Of a DNA stretch of 64,000 bases, positions 8,997-18,170 are shown one piece after another. How positions within the stretch are numbered: position 1 is the first letter of the stretch; the number at the start of each line of letters is the position of its first letter. The stretch lies in NCBI GenBank assembly GCA_963781785.1, contig CAWAHD010000002.1, positions 1-64,000 of the forward strand, given 5' to 3'. The position numbers were made by a program, and so were the translations under genes. The notes below the pieces were generated by a model. That model saw only the letters and a list, made by a program, of their open reading frames with translations, was not told the DNA's origin and did no database searches. The stretch comes from CAWAHD01 sp963781785 (GTDB lineage Bacteria; Planctomycetota; Planctomycetia; Isosphaerales; Isosphaeraceae).

Positions 8997-11900
8997 TTAC
9001 CGCGTCGTCCTGAACTTGAGGAACTGCCTCCTGGATGGAACGCTCCCAGCCCGCCGATTCCGGGCGACCCGCAGGCCGGCATGAAGTCCGCAGAAACCGC
9101 CGAACGTCAGGAGACCCGCCAGGCTCGCCGCTCGCTGCTCGGACCGCCCGGGCCGTTCCGGACTCGACATCGGTCCCGCCGGAACCGGAGCGAGCAAGGG
9201 ACCGCCCGGCCGCGCCGCAACTTGCCCGGCCAGAGCGCCGGTCACCACCAAGCGTGGCCGATCAGGAACACTCATGCCGCGGGACTGCGCATACCCTCGT
9301 GAACCGACCAGATCGGAAATCAGATCGTCGAGGATCCACTCGGGCACCACGCCGCTGCGGTGCGATGCCATGATCACGCCGCCTTCATCTTCCCATGTTG
9401 TTCTCTGGAGTCCCAGAGGGTGCTCCGAGCTGGTCCGCGATCTGCCGTCGGTCAGAGCCACCGACCAGTCAACCTGCCGAGTGGAATCGGCCTGACTGAT
9501 CAGGGCGGACGAGACGGGGATGACCACCGTCTGCACTGAGGTCGCAGCCGGCATGCCTACGGGGCTGCGGCCCGGCGGGACGTCGATCGCGGAGATCGAC
9601 GGATCCGCCGTGAGCAAGCCGTGTGACGAACCGGAGATGAAACCGGCGCCCGTCACGAGTGTGATCGCGGCCCGGTTGCTCTCGATGGCCGACGGCATCT
9701 CAAACGGGGACGGATTCGGATCGGTGCTGCTCATCTGATCACGGAGAGATCCCGGCCCGATGCTGGTGATCGTCAAGGAATCGAACACATTCATCGGACC
9801 GGCGACGACGGAGCCGCCGGCGGTCAAGTTGGAGTTTTGCAACGGCCCGACCGGCAATCCCGAGTAGGTTGTGCCCGGTCCGTGGTAGGCCACCAGGTCA
9901 CTTACCAGCAGGCTCGCCGCGGGCGTCCCCAGCCCCGTCACCAGGTTGTAACCCGGGTTCGCGGAGTAGCCATTACTGCCGCTGGCGATCACGTTGTAGT
10001 CGCTTTGCGGCAAACTGTAGAGAGCCTGCTGGGTCTCGGTCGGGCTGGCGCTGTTGAAGCTCGGCTCGCCCGAAAGGGCGCGCCCCTGGTTGGCGAGTGC
10101 CAACAGGCCGGCCCAGGCCGGAGCAGAGAGGCTGGTGCCACCCACGACCTCGAACGGGTCGCTGCCCGACAGGTTGTAAGGATCGGCGATCCACGCGCCG
10201 GTAGCCGGATCGGCGACCAGGGAGACGTCAGGAGTTGACCGCATGCCCGTGGACTGGACGCCCTCTTGATAGGCCGGCTCGGGTTCGTAGAGGCTGACCC
10301 CGCCGCCCGAGCCGATCGACGTGCCGAGAGAGTTCGAGAAATAACCCCAGCCCGTCTCGCTGTTGTAAGAACCATTCGCGTTCAGAAACAGGCTCGTGCC
10401 GCCGACGGCAACCACATTGGGCGAGAAGGCGGGATACTCGGGATCGGCCGCTCCGAAGTCGCCCGTGCTGGCGACGAAGGACACGCCCGGGGTCGTGAGC
10501 ACGCTGTCGTAGGCTGCCTCGTCGCTCTGCAAGACGGCCTGTCCTTCGGGGAACCCCCAGCTCATCGACACGACCGAAACGCCGGGCTGCGTCGCGGCCG
10601 TCGCAACGCCGGCCATCAAGTCCGAGAGCGATTGGCTGTCGGCTTCAACCAGAATGATCCGCGCCCCGGGGGCGATCGCATGCGTCCATTCCACGTCGAG
10701 AGCTTCCTCGACTTCCCAGTTATCCGTGCCCGGCCCGTTCGGGTCTGATCCCGGCAGGGACGTCGCTTGCCCCGCCTGATTGAGGACCGTCAAGAACGTC
10801 GACGCCGGCCCGTACTGCTGGTAAAGCGACGGCCCGGTCGCGGTCAGGCCAAACTGGGAGTCGAATGCATCGAGGGCCGGGAAGATGCTCGGGTCGTCGT
10901 AGGCGTCGACGATGGCGATGGTCTGGCCCGTTCCGTCTAGCGGCGTGGACACTCCCGCACTCAGGGCATCGATGCCGTAGACGGTCCGGATCTGGGCCGG
11001 GTCGTAAGCGACCGTTCCGGTCGGTGCGGCCAGGGTGAGGCCGTTGGCCACTGCGGCGCCGCTCAAGGTCAGGGTATCGACGATGAGGGCCATGTTGAGC
11101 GAGGCGCTTCCACTCTCGGCGAGCTGGGCCGAGGGTGCGTAGATCGTGCCGCTGACTCCGGCCATGGACGCACCGCTGAAGGACAAAACCTGCGTGTTGG
11201 CGGCGGGCTGAATGAAGAGGACGCCGGCATAGGACCCGGTCGTGGCCGGAGTCAGCTTGATCGTGCCGCTGCCGCTCAAGCTGATCGCGCCGGTGGTGCC
11301 GCCGGTACTGGGGAACTTGCTGTTCGTGTTGTAGATCGTGACTCCCGTGCCGGTGACGGCGCCGGCGCCGGAAACCTGGAATCCGCCGCCCTCGATGATG
11401 TAGAGGCCAGGATTCATGGTCAGGCTGGCACTTCCCGAGACAGCAATCTCGCTGTAAATGCCCGGTTTGATCGTCGCCTTGGAAACGCCGCCTAGGCTCT
11501 CGCTACCGTATTTGGTCAGCCCGGTCGTGCCGGGAACAGGCAGCCCGGCGAGAGGATCGGCGACCGTTGCCGCCTTCGTGACCGGGGCCGGACTGAAGGT
11601 CGGGCTGCCGGACTTCGAGACACCTCCGTGCACGTCGATCACCGAGGCCGTGATCTTGGCGGCACCGCTGGCCTCGAGCGCGCTTGCGCTGCTGGAATCG
11701 ACATAGACGCCCCCGGCCACGTTGATGCTCGCGCTGCCCGAGATATTCAGCGCTCCGCCGGCGGTCGGATCCAGCACGATCACCGACTGGCCGATCGTGA
11801 TCGTCGCCAGGGTCGTGCTGCTCGACAGGAAATTGCTGTCTCCGGAATAGGTCGCCGTGATCGATTGCGAGCCCGGCGGAAGTGACGCGATCGACAGCTC

Positions 11901-14900
11901 GGCGACGCCGCCCGAAAGCGTGCCCTTGCCGAGGTCGTCATTCGTTGTCGAGTCGAAGAAATCGACGGTGCCGGTGGGTGATCCGGAGCCTGGAGACTTG
12001 GCGGCGACGGTCGCCGAGAGCGTGACCATCTGGCCGAACGCGCCGCCTGTCGCCGAGGCGGTGATCGTGGTCGCATCCTGGTTGATCGTCAGCGTTCCGG
12101 CCACATAGCCGATGGTGTAATTGGGGTCGACGGCGCCGCTGGCGGTGATCGTGTACGTTCCCACCACGCTGCTCGTGGTTGCTGTGGTGGTGACCGAAGG
12201 CTGGGTCGTTAAGCTCGCTGATGTATCGTTGTTGACGAACCCCGAATAGCTCACCGTCAGAGCCGGATTGGCCTGTCCGTAGACCTTCGACTGGTTGCTG
12301 GCCGTGATCGTCAGTGCGGCCTTGGTAACCGTCAGAGTGCCGGCCACATAGCCGATGGTGTAATTGGGGTCGACGGCGCCGCTGGCGGTGATCGTGTACG
12401 TTCCCACCGGGCTGCCCGTCGCGGCTGTCGTGGTGACCGAAGGCTGAGTGGTCAAGCTGGCTGACGTGTCGTTGTTGACGAACCCCGAATAGCTCACCGT
12501 CAGAGCCGGATTGGCCTGTCCGTAAACCTTGGACTGGTTATTGGCCGTGATCGTCAGTGCGGCCTTGGTAACCGTCAGAGTGCCGGCCACATAGCCGATG
12601 GTGTAATTGGGGTCGGCGGCGCCGCTGGCGGTGATCGTGTACGTTCCCACCGGGCTGCTCGTGATTGCTGTGGTGGTGACCGAAGGCTGGGTCGTTAAAC
12701 TCGCTGATGTATCGTTGTTGACGAACCCCGAATAGCTCACCGTCAGAGCCGGATTGGCCTGTCCGTAGACCTTCGACTGGTTGCTGGCCGTGATCGTCAG
12801 TGCGGCCTTGGTAACCGTCAGAGTGCCGGCCACATAGCCGATGGTGTAATTGGGGTCGACGGCGCCGCTGGCGGTGATCGTGTACGTTCCCACCGGGCTG
12901 CCCGTCGCGGCTGTCGTGGTGACCGCAGGCTGAGTGGTCAAGCTGGCTGACGTATCGTTGTTGACGAATCCCGAATAGCTCACCGTCAGAGCCGGATTGG
13001 CCTGTCCGTAGACCTTCGACTGGTTGCTGGCCGTGATCACGAGCGCCGCCGGAGTAACGGTCAAGGATCCGGCCATATACGAGATCGAGTAATCGGAATC
13101 GACCGCGCCGCTGGCGGTGATGCTATAGGGACTGCCCGAAACCGGGCTGCTGCCGATAGCTGTCGTCGTGAGCGTCGGTTGTGTGGTCAGGCTGGCCGAG
13201 GTATCGCCGTTGACGAATCCCGAGAAGCTGGCTGTGAAGGTCGGGAGCGCCGCGCCATAGACCTTGGACGCGTCGTTTGCGGTGACTGTCAAGGGCGCAG
13301 GCGTGATCGTCTGCGTGACAAGATTGGAGTTGCTGCCCTGGTTGTTGGTGTCGCCGCCATAGACAGCCTCGATCGCATACGGACCGCCGGCGACCGACAG
13401 GCTCGATGTGCTGACGCTCGCTTGATCCATGGTGGCGACCCCGCTGAGCGTGCCGACTCCAATCTCATCGGCCGAATTGATCGGACCGGCGTAGAACGTA
13501 ACTTCACCAACGGGCGCGCCGTAGCCCGTCACCGTGACGGTGAACGTGGCCGTCTGGCCGTACACAACGCTCGTCGGCGTGGCCAGTGTGGTCGTGGAGG
13601 TCGCCGGCGAAACCGTGACATAAGTGGTGGCCGATACACCCGCCGCGGTTCCGCGGTTGACCGTCACCGTGATCGGTTCGGTTCCCAACTGGTCGAACGA
13701 GAAATTGCCGTAGACCGAAAAAACCTGGGTGCCGGCGTCATACGAGATCGTGCCGGTCTCGGAACTGGGATCGCCCCAGGTGATCGATGCGGAGTAGTCG
13801 GCGGAGGGCTCGGCTCCCGCGGGGTCAGTGAACGTGGCGACCAGGACGCTGCCGGTCGGCGAGCCGAGGTTGGCCGCGACAGGTACGCCGGTCACCACCA
13901 CGGGCTGGTTGGCAACAACCACGAGATTGGGGAACTTGATCGAGGTTGTGTCACCGTCGAACTCCGAGACCGTCTCGGTGATCTTGTAGGACCCACCCGT
14001 CGCGTAGGCGTAAGAATAGGAGAGCGGACCAGAGCCCGAAGGCTGGAAGGTCGATGAGTTGCCATCGCCCCACTGGACGGTCACCGTCCACGGGCCGCCA
14101 CCGGCGACCTGGAGGTATCCCAGATCGATCGCCGCGGTCTCACCGGCCACTTCGTTCTGCGTCTCACTCGGGGCTGTGAGCTCTAGGGGGACCGGGTTGG
14201 CGATGACTTCCGTCTGGGCAGAATAAGACATCTCGGTCTGATCGGTAACCGTGAAGGTCACCGTATAGGTTCCCGCATTTTCCGGCGTGAACCTGTACGT
14301 GTAGCCGGTTCCGTCCGCGACTGGCTGGCCGTTGGGCCCAAGGACGCTCCACTCGAGCGTGTGCGTATCGGCATCGTCCGGGTCGACGTAATAGCCGGTC
14401 AGGGTGACCGGATCCCCTTCGTTCACCGTCTGGGTCGGGCCGGCGGTGACGTCGATGTACGAGGCCTTCGCCTGTTGCGTGATGGTGCCCGAGCCCTCGA
14501 TGAGCGTGTCCTGGGGCGGGGCCACGATGGTGTCGTCGGCCGTGCCGGCGATGATCGTGTCATCGCCCGAGCCGGCATAGAGCGTGTCTCCCGCAGGCGG
14601 GTCGCCGCCGGTCGCGAAGGTGTACATGAACAGCTCGTACGCCCCGGTCAGCGGCTCGTTCAGTGCGGCCGACTTCGGCGACGAGGTCACCATCGCATAA
14701 TAGGTGCCCGTGTAAGGCATGGTGAAGTCGATGATCGTGGAATCGGTATCCTGGAACGAGTCATCGTTAGAGGCAATCACCTGGCCGCTCGAGTTGTAGA
14801 TGGCCAGGTAGGTGTCGAACGGCCCCTGCGGCCGATTCAGGACGGCGGACATCACCTGGAAGTTCATCAAGGTGCCGGCCTGGGCGGTGAACGAATAGAA

Positions 14901-16886
14901 GTCGGTGTTGGACTGTCCGCTCGCGGTTAACTGGAGCTCGCCGACTATGTCGGCGGCCGTAACGTCGAGGATCGTGTCGGCATTCACGCCCTCGAGGTCG
15001 GTATCGGGCACGACCAGCGGCTCCAGCGCGATCGGCTGGGCGTCGGCGATCGAATAATGCGGTGCGATCTGTTCGTTGGTGGGTGAGCCGCCTTCGCCGA
15101 AGGCGAGCTTGATCGCTTCGCGCTCGCCGAAGAAGGGATCGTTGAGTGCGTCTTCGATGGTCGAGTTGACTGAGGCGCCGGAGGCCATGATGTGCAGGAT
15201 GGTCTCCGTAGCATCGGTGGGTCCCGGATAGGGCGGATTGTAGAGTTCGGGGTTGACCCCGGAGTAGATCCCCGAGCCGATCGGGCCATACGAGTCGCCG
15301 TGCTCGAGCCCGGAGAGGTGGCCCAACTCGTGGGCGGCGATCGTGGACGAGAGACCGACGAAGTTGGCGCTGGTCGCCGCCGGCTCGCCGGGAGCGCCCA
15401 GGAAATTGTTGACGTTGACGCCACCGGCATCCGGAGGGACAACCACCAGGCCCGAGGACGTGAGCATGGTCGTCCCGGCGACGTCAAGATCGCGCCAATC
15501 GATCTCGGTCGCGATTCCCCCCTCCAGGCCGACCAGTACGGGGTCGTTGAAGGTGATCGTGGTGTACGGCCCCGACTGCGGCTGCGTCTGGGTAAAGTTG
15601 TACGCGAAGTCGGCGTAGTCAGCCTCCAACTGGACCTGGATCGCGTCGCGCTCGGCCGGCGTGTAGTCGTGCTGGCCGGGCAGTTCGTAGGTGTTGAAGT
15701 CGAGGAAGATCGTCCGGGCAACGGAGCCTTCGATCAAGTCATTGCCGCCCAGGCCGGCGATCACATCCTGGCCGCCGCCCCCGATGAGCGTGTTGTCGTC
15801 GGCATTACCGATGATCGTGTCGCCATACGAGCTGCCGAGCACGTTTTCGATCGCGAGCGGATCGGCCAGGGTCAGGTTGAGCGCACCGTCAAAGAGCGAG
15901 GCGGACCACACGGATTGGGTCGTGGATTGGCTGAGATTGATCGACACGCCGGCGGGTGCCTGGGAGAAGTCCAGCCCGGCGACGCCGCCATCCTGGGGTT
16001 CGACGATCGTCTGAGTGCCGCTCGAATTGCTGTTGAAGGCGAAGGTGTCGCTCGAGCCGCCGCCCACCAGCGAGTCATTGCCTGCACCCCCTACCAGCGT
16101 GTCGGGGCCGCGCGCGCCGACCATCGTGTCGTCGCCGATGCCGCCCTGCAGGATGGCGCTGCCCGAGAAGCCCGAGGCGTCGAGGGTGAAGTCGCCCGTT
16201 CCAGCCGCCAGGAGTGCGTTCTGGAAGCCGCTGATCTGCGAGTTCGTCGCCGGCGAGCTTCCGCCCGAAGTTGAGAAGGTCGTATCGGTGAGTGTCATGT
16301 TCTCCGAGCCGTACTCCATCAGCCACGAGTCCTGGCCGCCGCCGGTGATCACATCGCTGCCGTTGGTGCCGAAGATCGAGTCGTAGCCAGCGCCTCCCAC
16401 GACCGTGACGTCGCCCCCTCCGCCCGAGATCGTGTTGTCACCCGGCCCGCCGTAGATGATGTCATTGCCCGTACCGCCCACGATCGACTGGTTGCCGGTG
16501 CCGCCGGTGATCGTCGTGTTGCCGGTGCCGCCGTAGATGATGTCGTTGCCGGTAGAGCCGAAGATCGAGTCGTTGCCGCTACCGCCAGTCAAGGTGCTTG
16601 TGAGGGTGCCGCCATAGATGATGTCGTCGCCCGAGCCGCCCAGGATCGAGTCTTCGCCCGCACCGCCCACGATCGTGTCGTCGCCCGTGCCGCCGTAGAT
16701 CGTATCGTTGGCATTGCCGCCGAAGATCGTGTCGTTGCCGGACCCGCCGACGATTGACCCGTTCTCGAGTCCGCCCTGGATGATGTCGTTGCCGGCGCCG
16801 CCCAGGATCGAGTCGCTGCCCGAGCCGCCGGTGATCGAGCAATTGCCGTCACCGCCGTAGATGATGTTGTCGCCGGCGCCGCCCAC
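8997..16886 (-). CDS. Giant protein segment 6: RTX, metzincin, PPC, PKD, MBG, S53 protease, C-terminus
   Basis: Order: about 15 more RTX units; a metzincin-type protease with HELGHLSGLEH and the Met-turn LHIMASG; a PPC (pre-peptidase C-terminal) domain (DFYSFTAQAGTLMNFQV); PKD domains; an Ig-like domain (TTTLATPTSVVYGQTATFTV). Next are MBG-type repeats (SNQSKVYGQANPALTVSYSG), a beta-rich domain with GTIYAPSAQLAESGSA, and a sedolisin domain. The tail has a hydrophobic stretch (AASLAGLLTFGGFCGLHAGL) followed by Arg residues, as in planctomycete surface proteins. The ATG at 16886 is only the first in frame; real coding begins at about 17010. The stop is 8 nt before the glycosyltransferase start. 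Confidence 0.83.
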   Translation of the reverse strand: MGGAGDNIIYGGDGNCSITGGSGSDSILGGAGNDIIQGGLENGSIVGGSGNDTIFGGNANDTIYGGTGDDTIVGGAGEDSILGGSGDDIIYGGTLTSTLTGGSGNDSIFGSTGNDIIYGGTGNTTITGGTGNQSIVGGTGNDIIYGGPGDNTISGGGGDVTVVGGAGYDSIFGTNGSDVITGGGQDSWLMEYGSENMTLTDTTFSTSGGSSPATNSQISGFQNALLAAGTGDFTLDASGFSGSAILQGGIGDDTMVGARGPDTLVGGAGNDSLVGGGSSDTFAFNSNSSGTQTIVEPQDGGVAGLDFSQAPAGVSINLSQSTTQSVWSASLFDGALNLTLADPLAIENVLGSSYGDTIIGNADDNTLIGGGGQDVIAGLGGNDLIEGSVARTIFLDFNTYELPGQHDYTPAERDAIQVQLEADYADFAYNFTQTQPQSGPYTTITFNDPVLVGLEGGIATEIDWRDLDVAGTTMLTSSGLVVVPPDAGGVNVNNFLGAPGEPAATSANFVGLSSTIAAHELGHLSGLEHGDSYGPIGSGIYSGVNPELYNPPYPGPTDATETILHIMASGASVNSTIEDALNDPFFGEREAIKLAFGEGGSPTNEQIAPHYSIADAQPIALEPLVVPDTDLEGVNADTILDVTAADIVGELQLTASGQSNTDFYSFTAQAGTLMNFQVMSAVLNRPQGPFDTYLAIYNSSGQVIASNDDSFQDTDSTIIDFTMPYTGTYYAMVTSSPKSAALNEPLTGAYELFMYTFATGGDPPAGDTLYAGSGDDTIIAGTADDTIVAPPQDTLIEGSGTITQQAKASYIDVTAGPTQTVNEGDPVTLTGYYVDPDDADTHTLEWSVLGPNGQPVADGTGYTYRFTPENAGTYTVTFTVTDQTEMSYSAQTEVIANPVPLELTAPSETQNEVAGETAAIDLGYLQVAGGGPWTVTVQWGDGNSSTFQPSGSGPLSYSYAYATGGSYKITETVSEFDGDTTSIKFPNLVVVANQPVVVTGVPVAANLGSPTGSVLVATFTDPAGAEPSADYSASITWGDPSSETGTISYDAGTQVFSVYGNFSFDQLGTEPITVTVNRGTAAGVSATTYVTVSPATSTTTLATPTSVVYGQTATFTVTVTGYGAPVGEVTFYAGPINSADEIGVGTLSGVATMDQASVSTSSLSVAGGPYAIEAVYGGDTNNQGSNSNLVTQTITPAPLTVTANDASKVYGAALPTFTASFSGFVNGDTSASLTTQPTLTTTAIGSSPVSGSPYSITASGAVDSDYSISYMAGSLTVTPAALVITASNQSKVYGQANPALTVSYSGFVNNDTSASLTTQPAVTTTAATGSPVGTYTITASGAVDPNYTIGYVAGTLTVTKAALTITASNQSKVYGQANPALTVSYSGFVNNDTSASLTTQPSVTTTAITSSPVGTYTITASGAADPNYTIGYVAGTLTVTKAALTITANNQSKVYGQANPALTVSYSGFVNNDTSASLTTQPSVTTTAATGSPVGTYTITASGAVDPNYTIGYVAGTLTVTKAALTITASNQSKVYGQANPALTVSYSGFVNNDTSASLTTQPSVTTTATTSSVVGTYTITASGAVDPNYTIGYVAGTLTINQDATTITASATGGAFGQMVTLSATVAAKSPGSGSPTGTVDFFDSTTNDDLGKGTLSGGVAELSIASLPPGSQSITATYSGDSNFLSSSTTLATITIGQSVIVLDPTAGGALNISGSASINVAGGVYVDSSSASALEASGAAKITASVIDVHGGVSKSGSPTFSPAPVTKAATVADPLAGLPVPGTTGLTKYGSESLGGVSKATIKPGIYSEIAVSGSASLTMNPGLYIIEGGGFQVSGAGAVTGTGVTIYNTNSKFPSTGGTTGAISLSGSGTIKLTPATTGSYAGVLFIQPAANTQVLSFSGASMAGVSGTIYAPSAQLAESGSASLNMALIVDTLTLSGAAVANGLTLAAPTGTVAYDPAQIRTVYGIDALSAGVSTPLDGTGQTIAIVDAYDDPSIFPALDAFDSQFGLTATGPSLYQQYGPASTFLTVLNQAGQATSLPGSDPNGPGTDNWEVEEALDVEWTHAIAPGARIILVEADSQSLSDLMAGVATAATQPGVSVVSMSWGFPEGQAVLQSDEAAYDSVLTTPGVSFVASTGDFGAADPEYPAFSPNVVAVGGTSLFLNANGSYNSETGWGYFSNSLGTSIGSGGGVSLYEPEPAYQEGVQSTGMRSTPDVSLVADPATGAWIADPYNLSGSDPFEVVGGTSLSAPAWAGLLALANQGRALSGEPSFNSASPTETQQALYSLPQSDYNVIASGSNGYSANPGYNLVTGLGTPAASLLVSDLVAYHGPGTTYSGLPVGPLQNSNLTAGGSVVAGPMNVFDSLTITSIGPGSLRDQMSSTDPNPSPFEMPSAIESNRAAITLVTGAGFISGSSHGLLTADPSISAIDVPPGRSPVGMPAATSVQTVVIPVSSALISQADSTRQVDWSVALTDGRSRTSSEHPLGLQRTTWEDEGGVIMASHRSGVVPEWILDDLISDLVGSRGYAQSRGMSVPDRPRLVVTGALAGQVAARPGGPLLAPVPAGPMSSPERPGRSEQRAASLAGLLTFGGFCGLHAGLRVARNRRAGSVPSRRQFLKFRTTR
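9880..11020 (-). other. Sedolisin/kumamolisin (peptidase S53) domain of the giant protein
   Basis: Begins YDPAQIRTVYGIDAL and ends near GYNLVTGLGTPAASLLV. The acidic catalytic pair is in WEVEEALDVEW (E-x3-D) at about 10685-10715, the oxyanion-region text is VVSMSWGFPE, and the nucleophile serine is in GGTSLSAPAWAGL at about 10128. These are the three elements of the Ser-Glu-Asp triad of family S53. No recognisable activation prodomain precedes it; a beta-rich domain does instead. Probably an extracytoplasmic endopeptidase, possibly self-processing. Confidence 0.87.
12090..13060 (-). repeat. MBG-like domain tandem repeats, 243-bp period
   Basis: Four near-identical direct repeats with exact 243-base (81-residue) spacing; the marker TTGGGGTCG starts at 12121, 12364, 12607 and 12850. 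A fifth, more diverged copy lies at about 13060-13300. Each encodes a domain starting with TASNQSKVYGQANPALTV. Their near identity suggests recent duplication or gene conversion. Confidence 0.85.
15100..15730 (-). other. Metzincin-type metalloprotease domain of the giant protein
   Basis: Zinc site HELGHLSGLEH (HExxHxxGxxH) at about 15302-15332, and a downstream methionine in LHIMASG forming the Met-turn, as in matrixin/serralysin-like proteases. The domain starts TIFLDFNTYELPGQHDYTPAE. It directly follows RTX repeats and precedes a PPC domain; in serralysins the RTX repeats follow instead. Confidence 0.8.
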
Positions 16887-18170
16887 GATCGTATCGTCAC
16901 CCGTGCCGCCAATGATGGTGTCGTTGCCGTCGCCGCCGTAGATGATGTCATTACCCGTGCCGCCGACGATCGAATCGTTGCCGGAGCCACCAGTCAGCGT
17001 GCTCGACTGGCGCCGCCGTAGATGATGTCGTTGCCCGTACCACCGATCAACGTGTCGTTGCCGCCCCCGCCGGTGATCGTCGAATTCCCGGTGCCCGCGT
17101 AAATAATATCGTTGCCCGTGCCGCCCACCACCGAGTCGTTGCCGCTTCCACCGGTGATCGTGTTGTTGCCGTTACCGGCGTAGATGATGTCATTGCCCGT
17201 CCCGCCCACGATCGACTCGTTGCCGGTACCGCCGGTCAAAGTGCTCGACTGGGCGCCGCCGTAGATGATGTCGTTGCCGGTACCGCCGATCAACGTATCA
17301 TTGCCGCCCCCGCCGGTGATCGTCGAATGGCCGCTGCCGGCGTAAATGATATCGTTGCCCGTGCCGCCGACGATCGAGTCGTTGCCCGTACCGCCGGTGA
17401 TCGTACTGTTGCCGTTGCCGGCGTAGATGATGTCGTTTCCTGTGCCGCCCACGATCGACTCGTTGCCCGTGCCGCCGGTCAAGGTGCTCGACTGGGCGCC
17501 GCCGTAGATGATGTCGTTGCCAGTGCCGCCGACGATCGACTCATTGCCGCCGCCGCCGGTGATCGTCGCATTCCCGGTGCCACCATAGATGATGTCGTTG
17601 CCCGTACCGCCGACGATCGACTCGTTGCCGCTGCCGCCGGTGATCGTCGAATTGCCGTTGCCGGCATAGATGATGTCGTTGCCCGTGCCGCCCACGATCG
17701 ACTCGTTCCCGGTCCCGCCCGTCAGTGTGGTGGAACTGGCGCCGCCGTAAATGATGTCGTTGCCCGTGCCGGCGATCAGCGTATCATTCCCCCCGCCGCC
17801 GGTGATCGTGGTACTGCCGGTACCGGCGTAGATGATGTCGTTGCCCGTGCCGCCGACCACCGAATCGTTGCCGCTGCCACCCGTTATCGTGCTGGTGCCC
17901 GACCCGCCGTAGATGATGTCGTTGCCCGTGCCGCCGACCACCGAGTCGTTGCCACTGCCGCCGGTGATCGTGCTGGTGCCTGAGCCCGCGTAGATAATGT
18001 CATTGCCGGTGCCGCCGACGATCGACTCCGTGCCGGTGCCGCCGGTGATCGTCGAGTTGCCAGTGCCGCCATAGATGATGTCATTGCCGCTGCCGCCGAC
18101 GATCGAGTCGTTGCCGCTGCCGCCTGTAATCGTGTTGGTGCCGGCGCCGGCATAGACGAGGTCGCTATTA
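16440..18170 (-). repeat. RTX nonapeptide tandem array in 81-bp units
   Basis: About 20 tandem units of 81 bases (27 residues, three nonapeptides) of the type TGNDIIYGG-TGNSTITGG-SGNDSIVGG. This adds a higher-order period to the usual nine-residue RTX repeat. The units give an internal reference that exposes the one-base deletion at about 17005. Confidence 0.88.
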
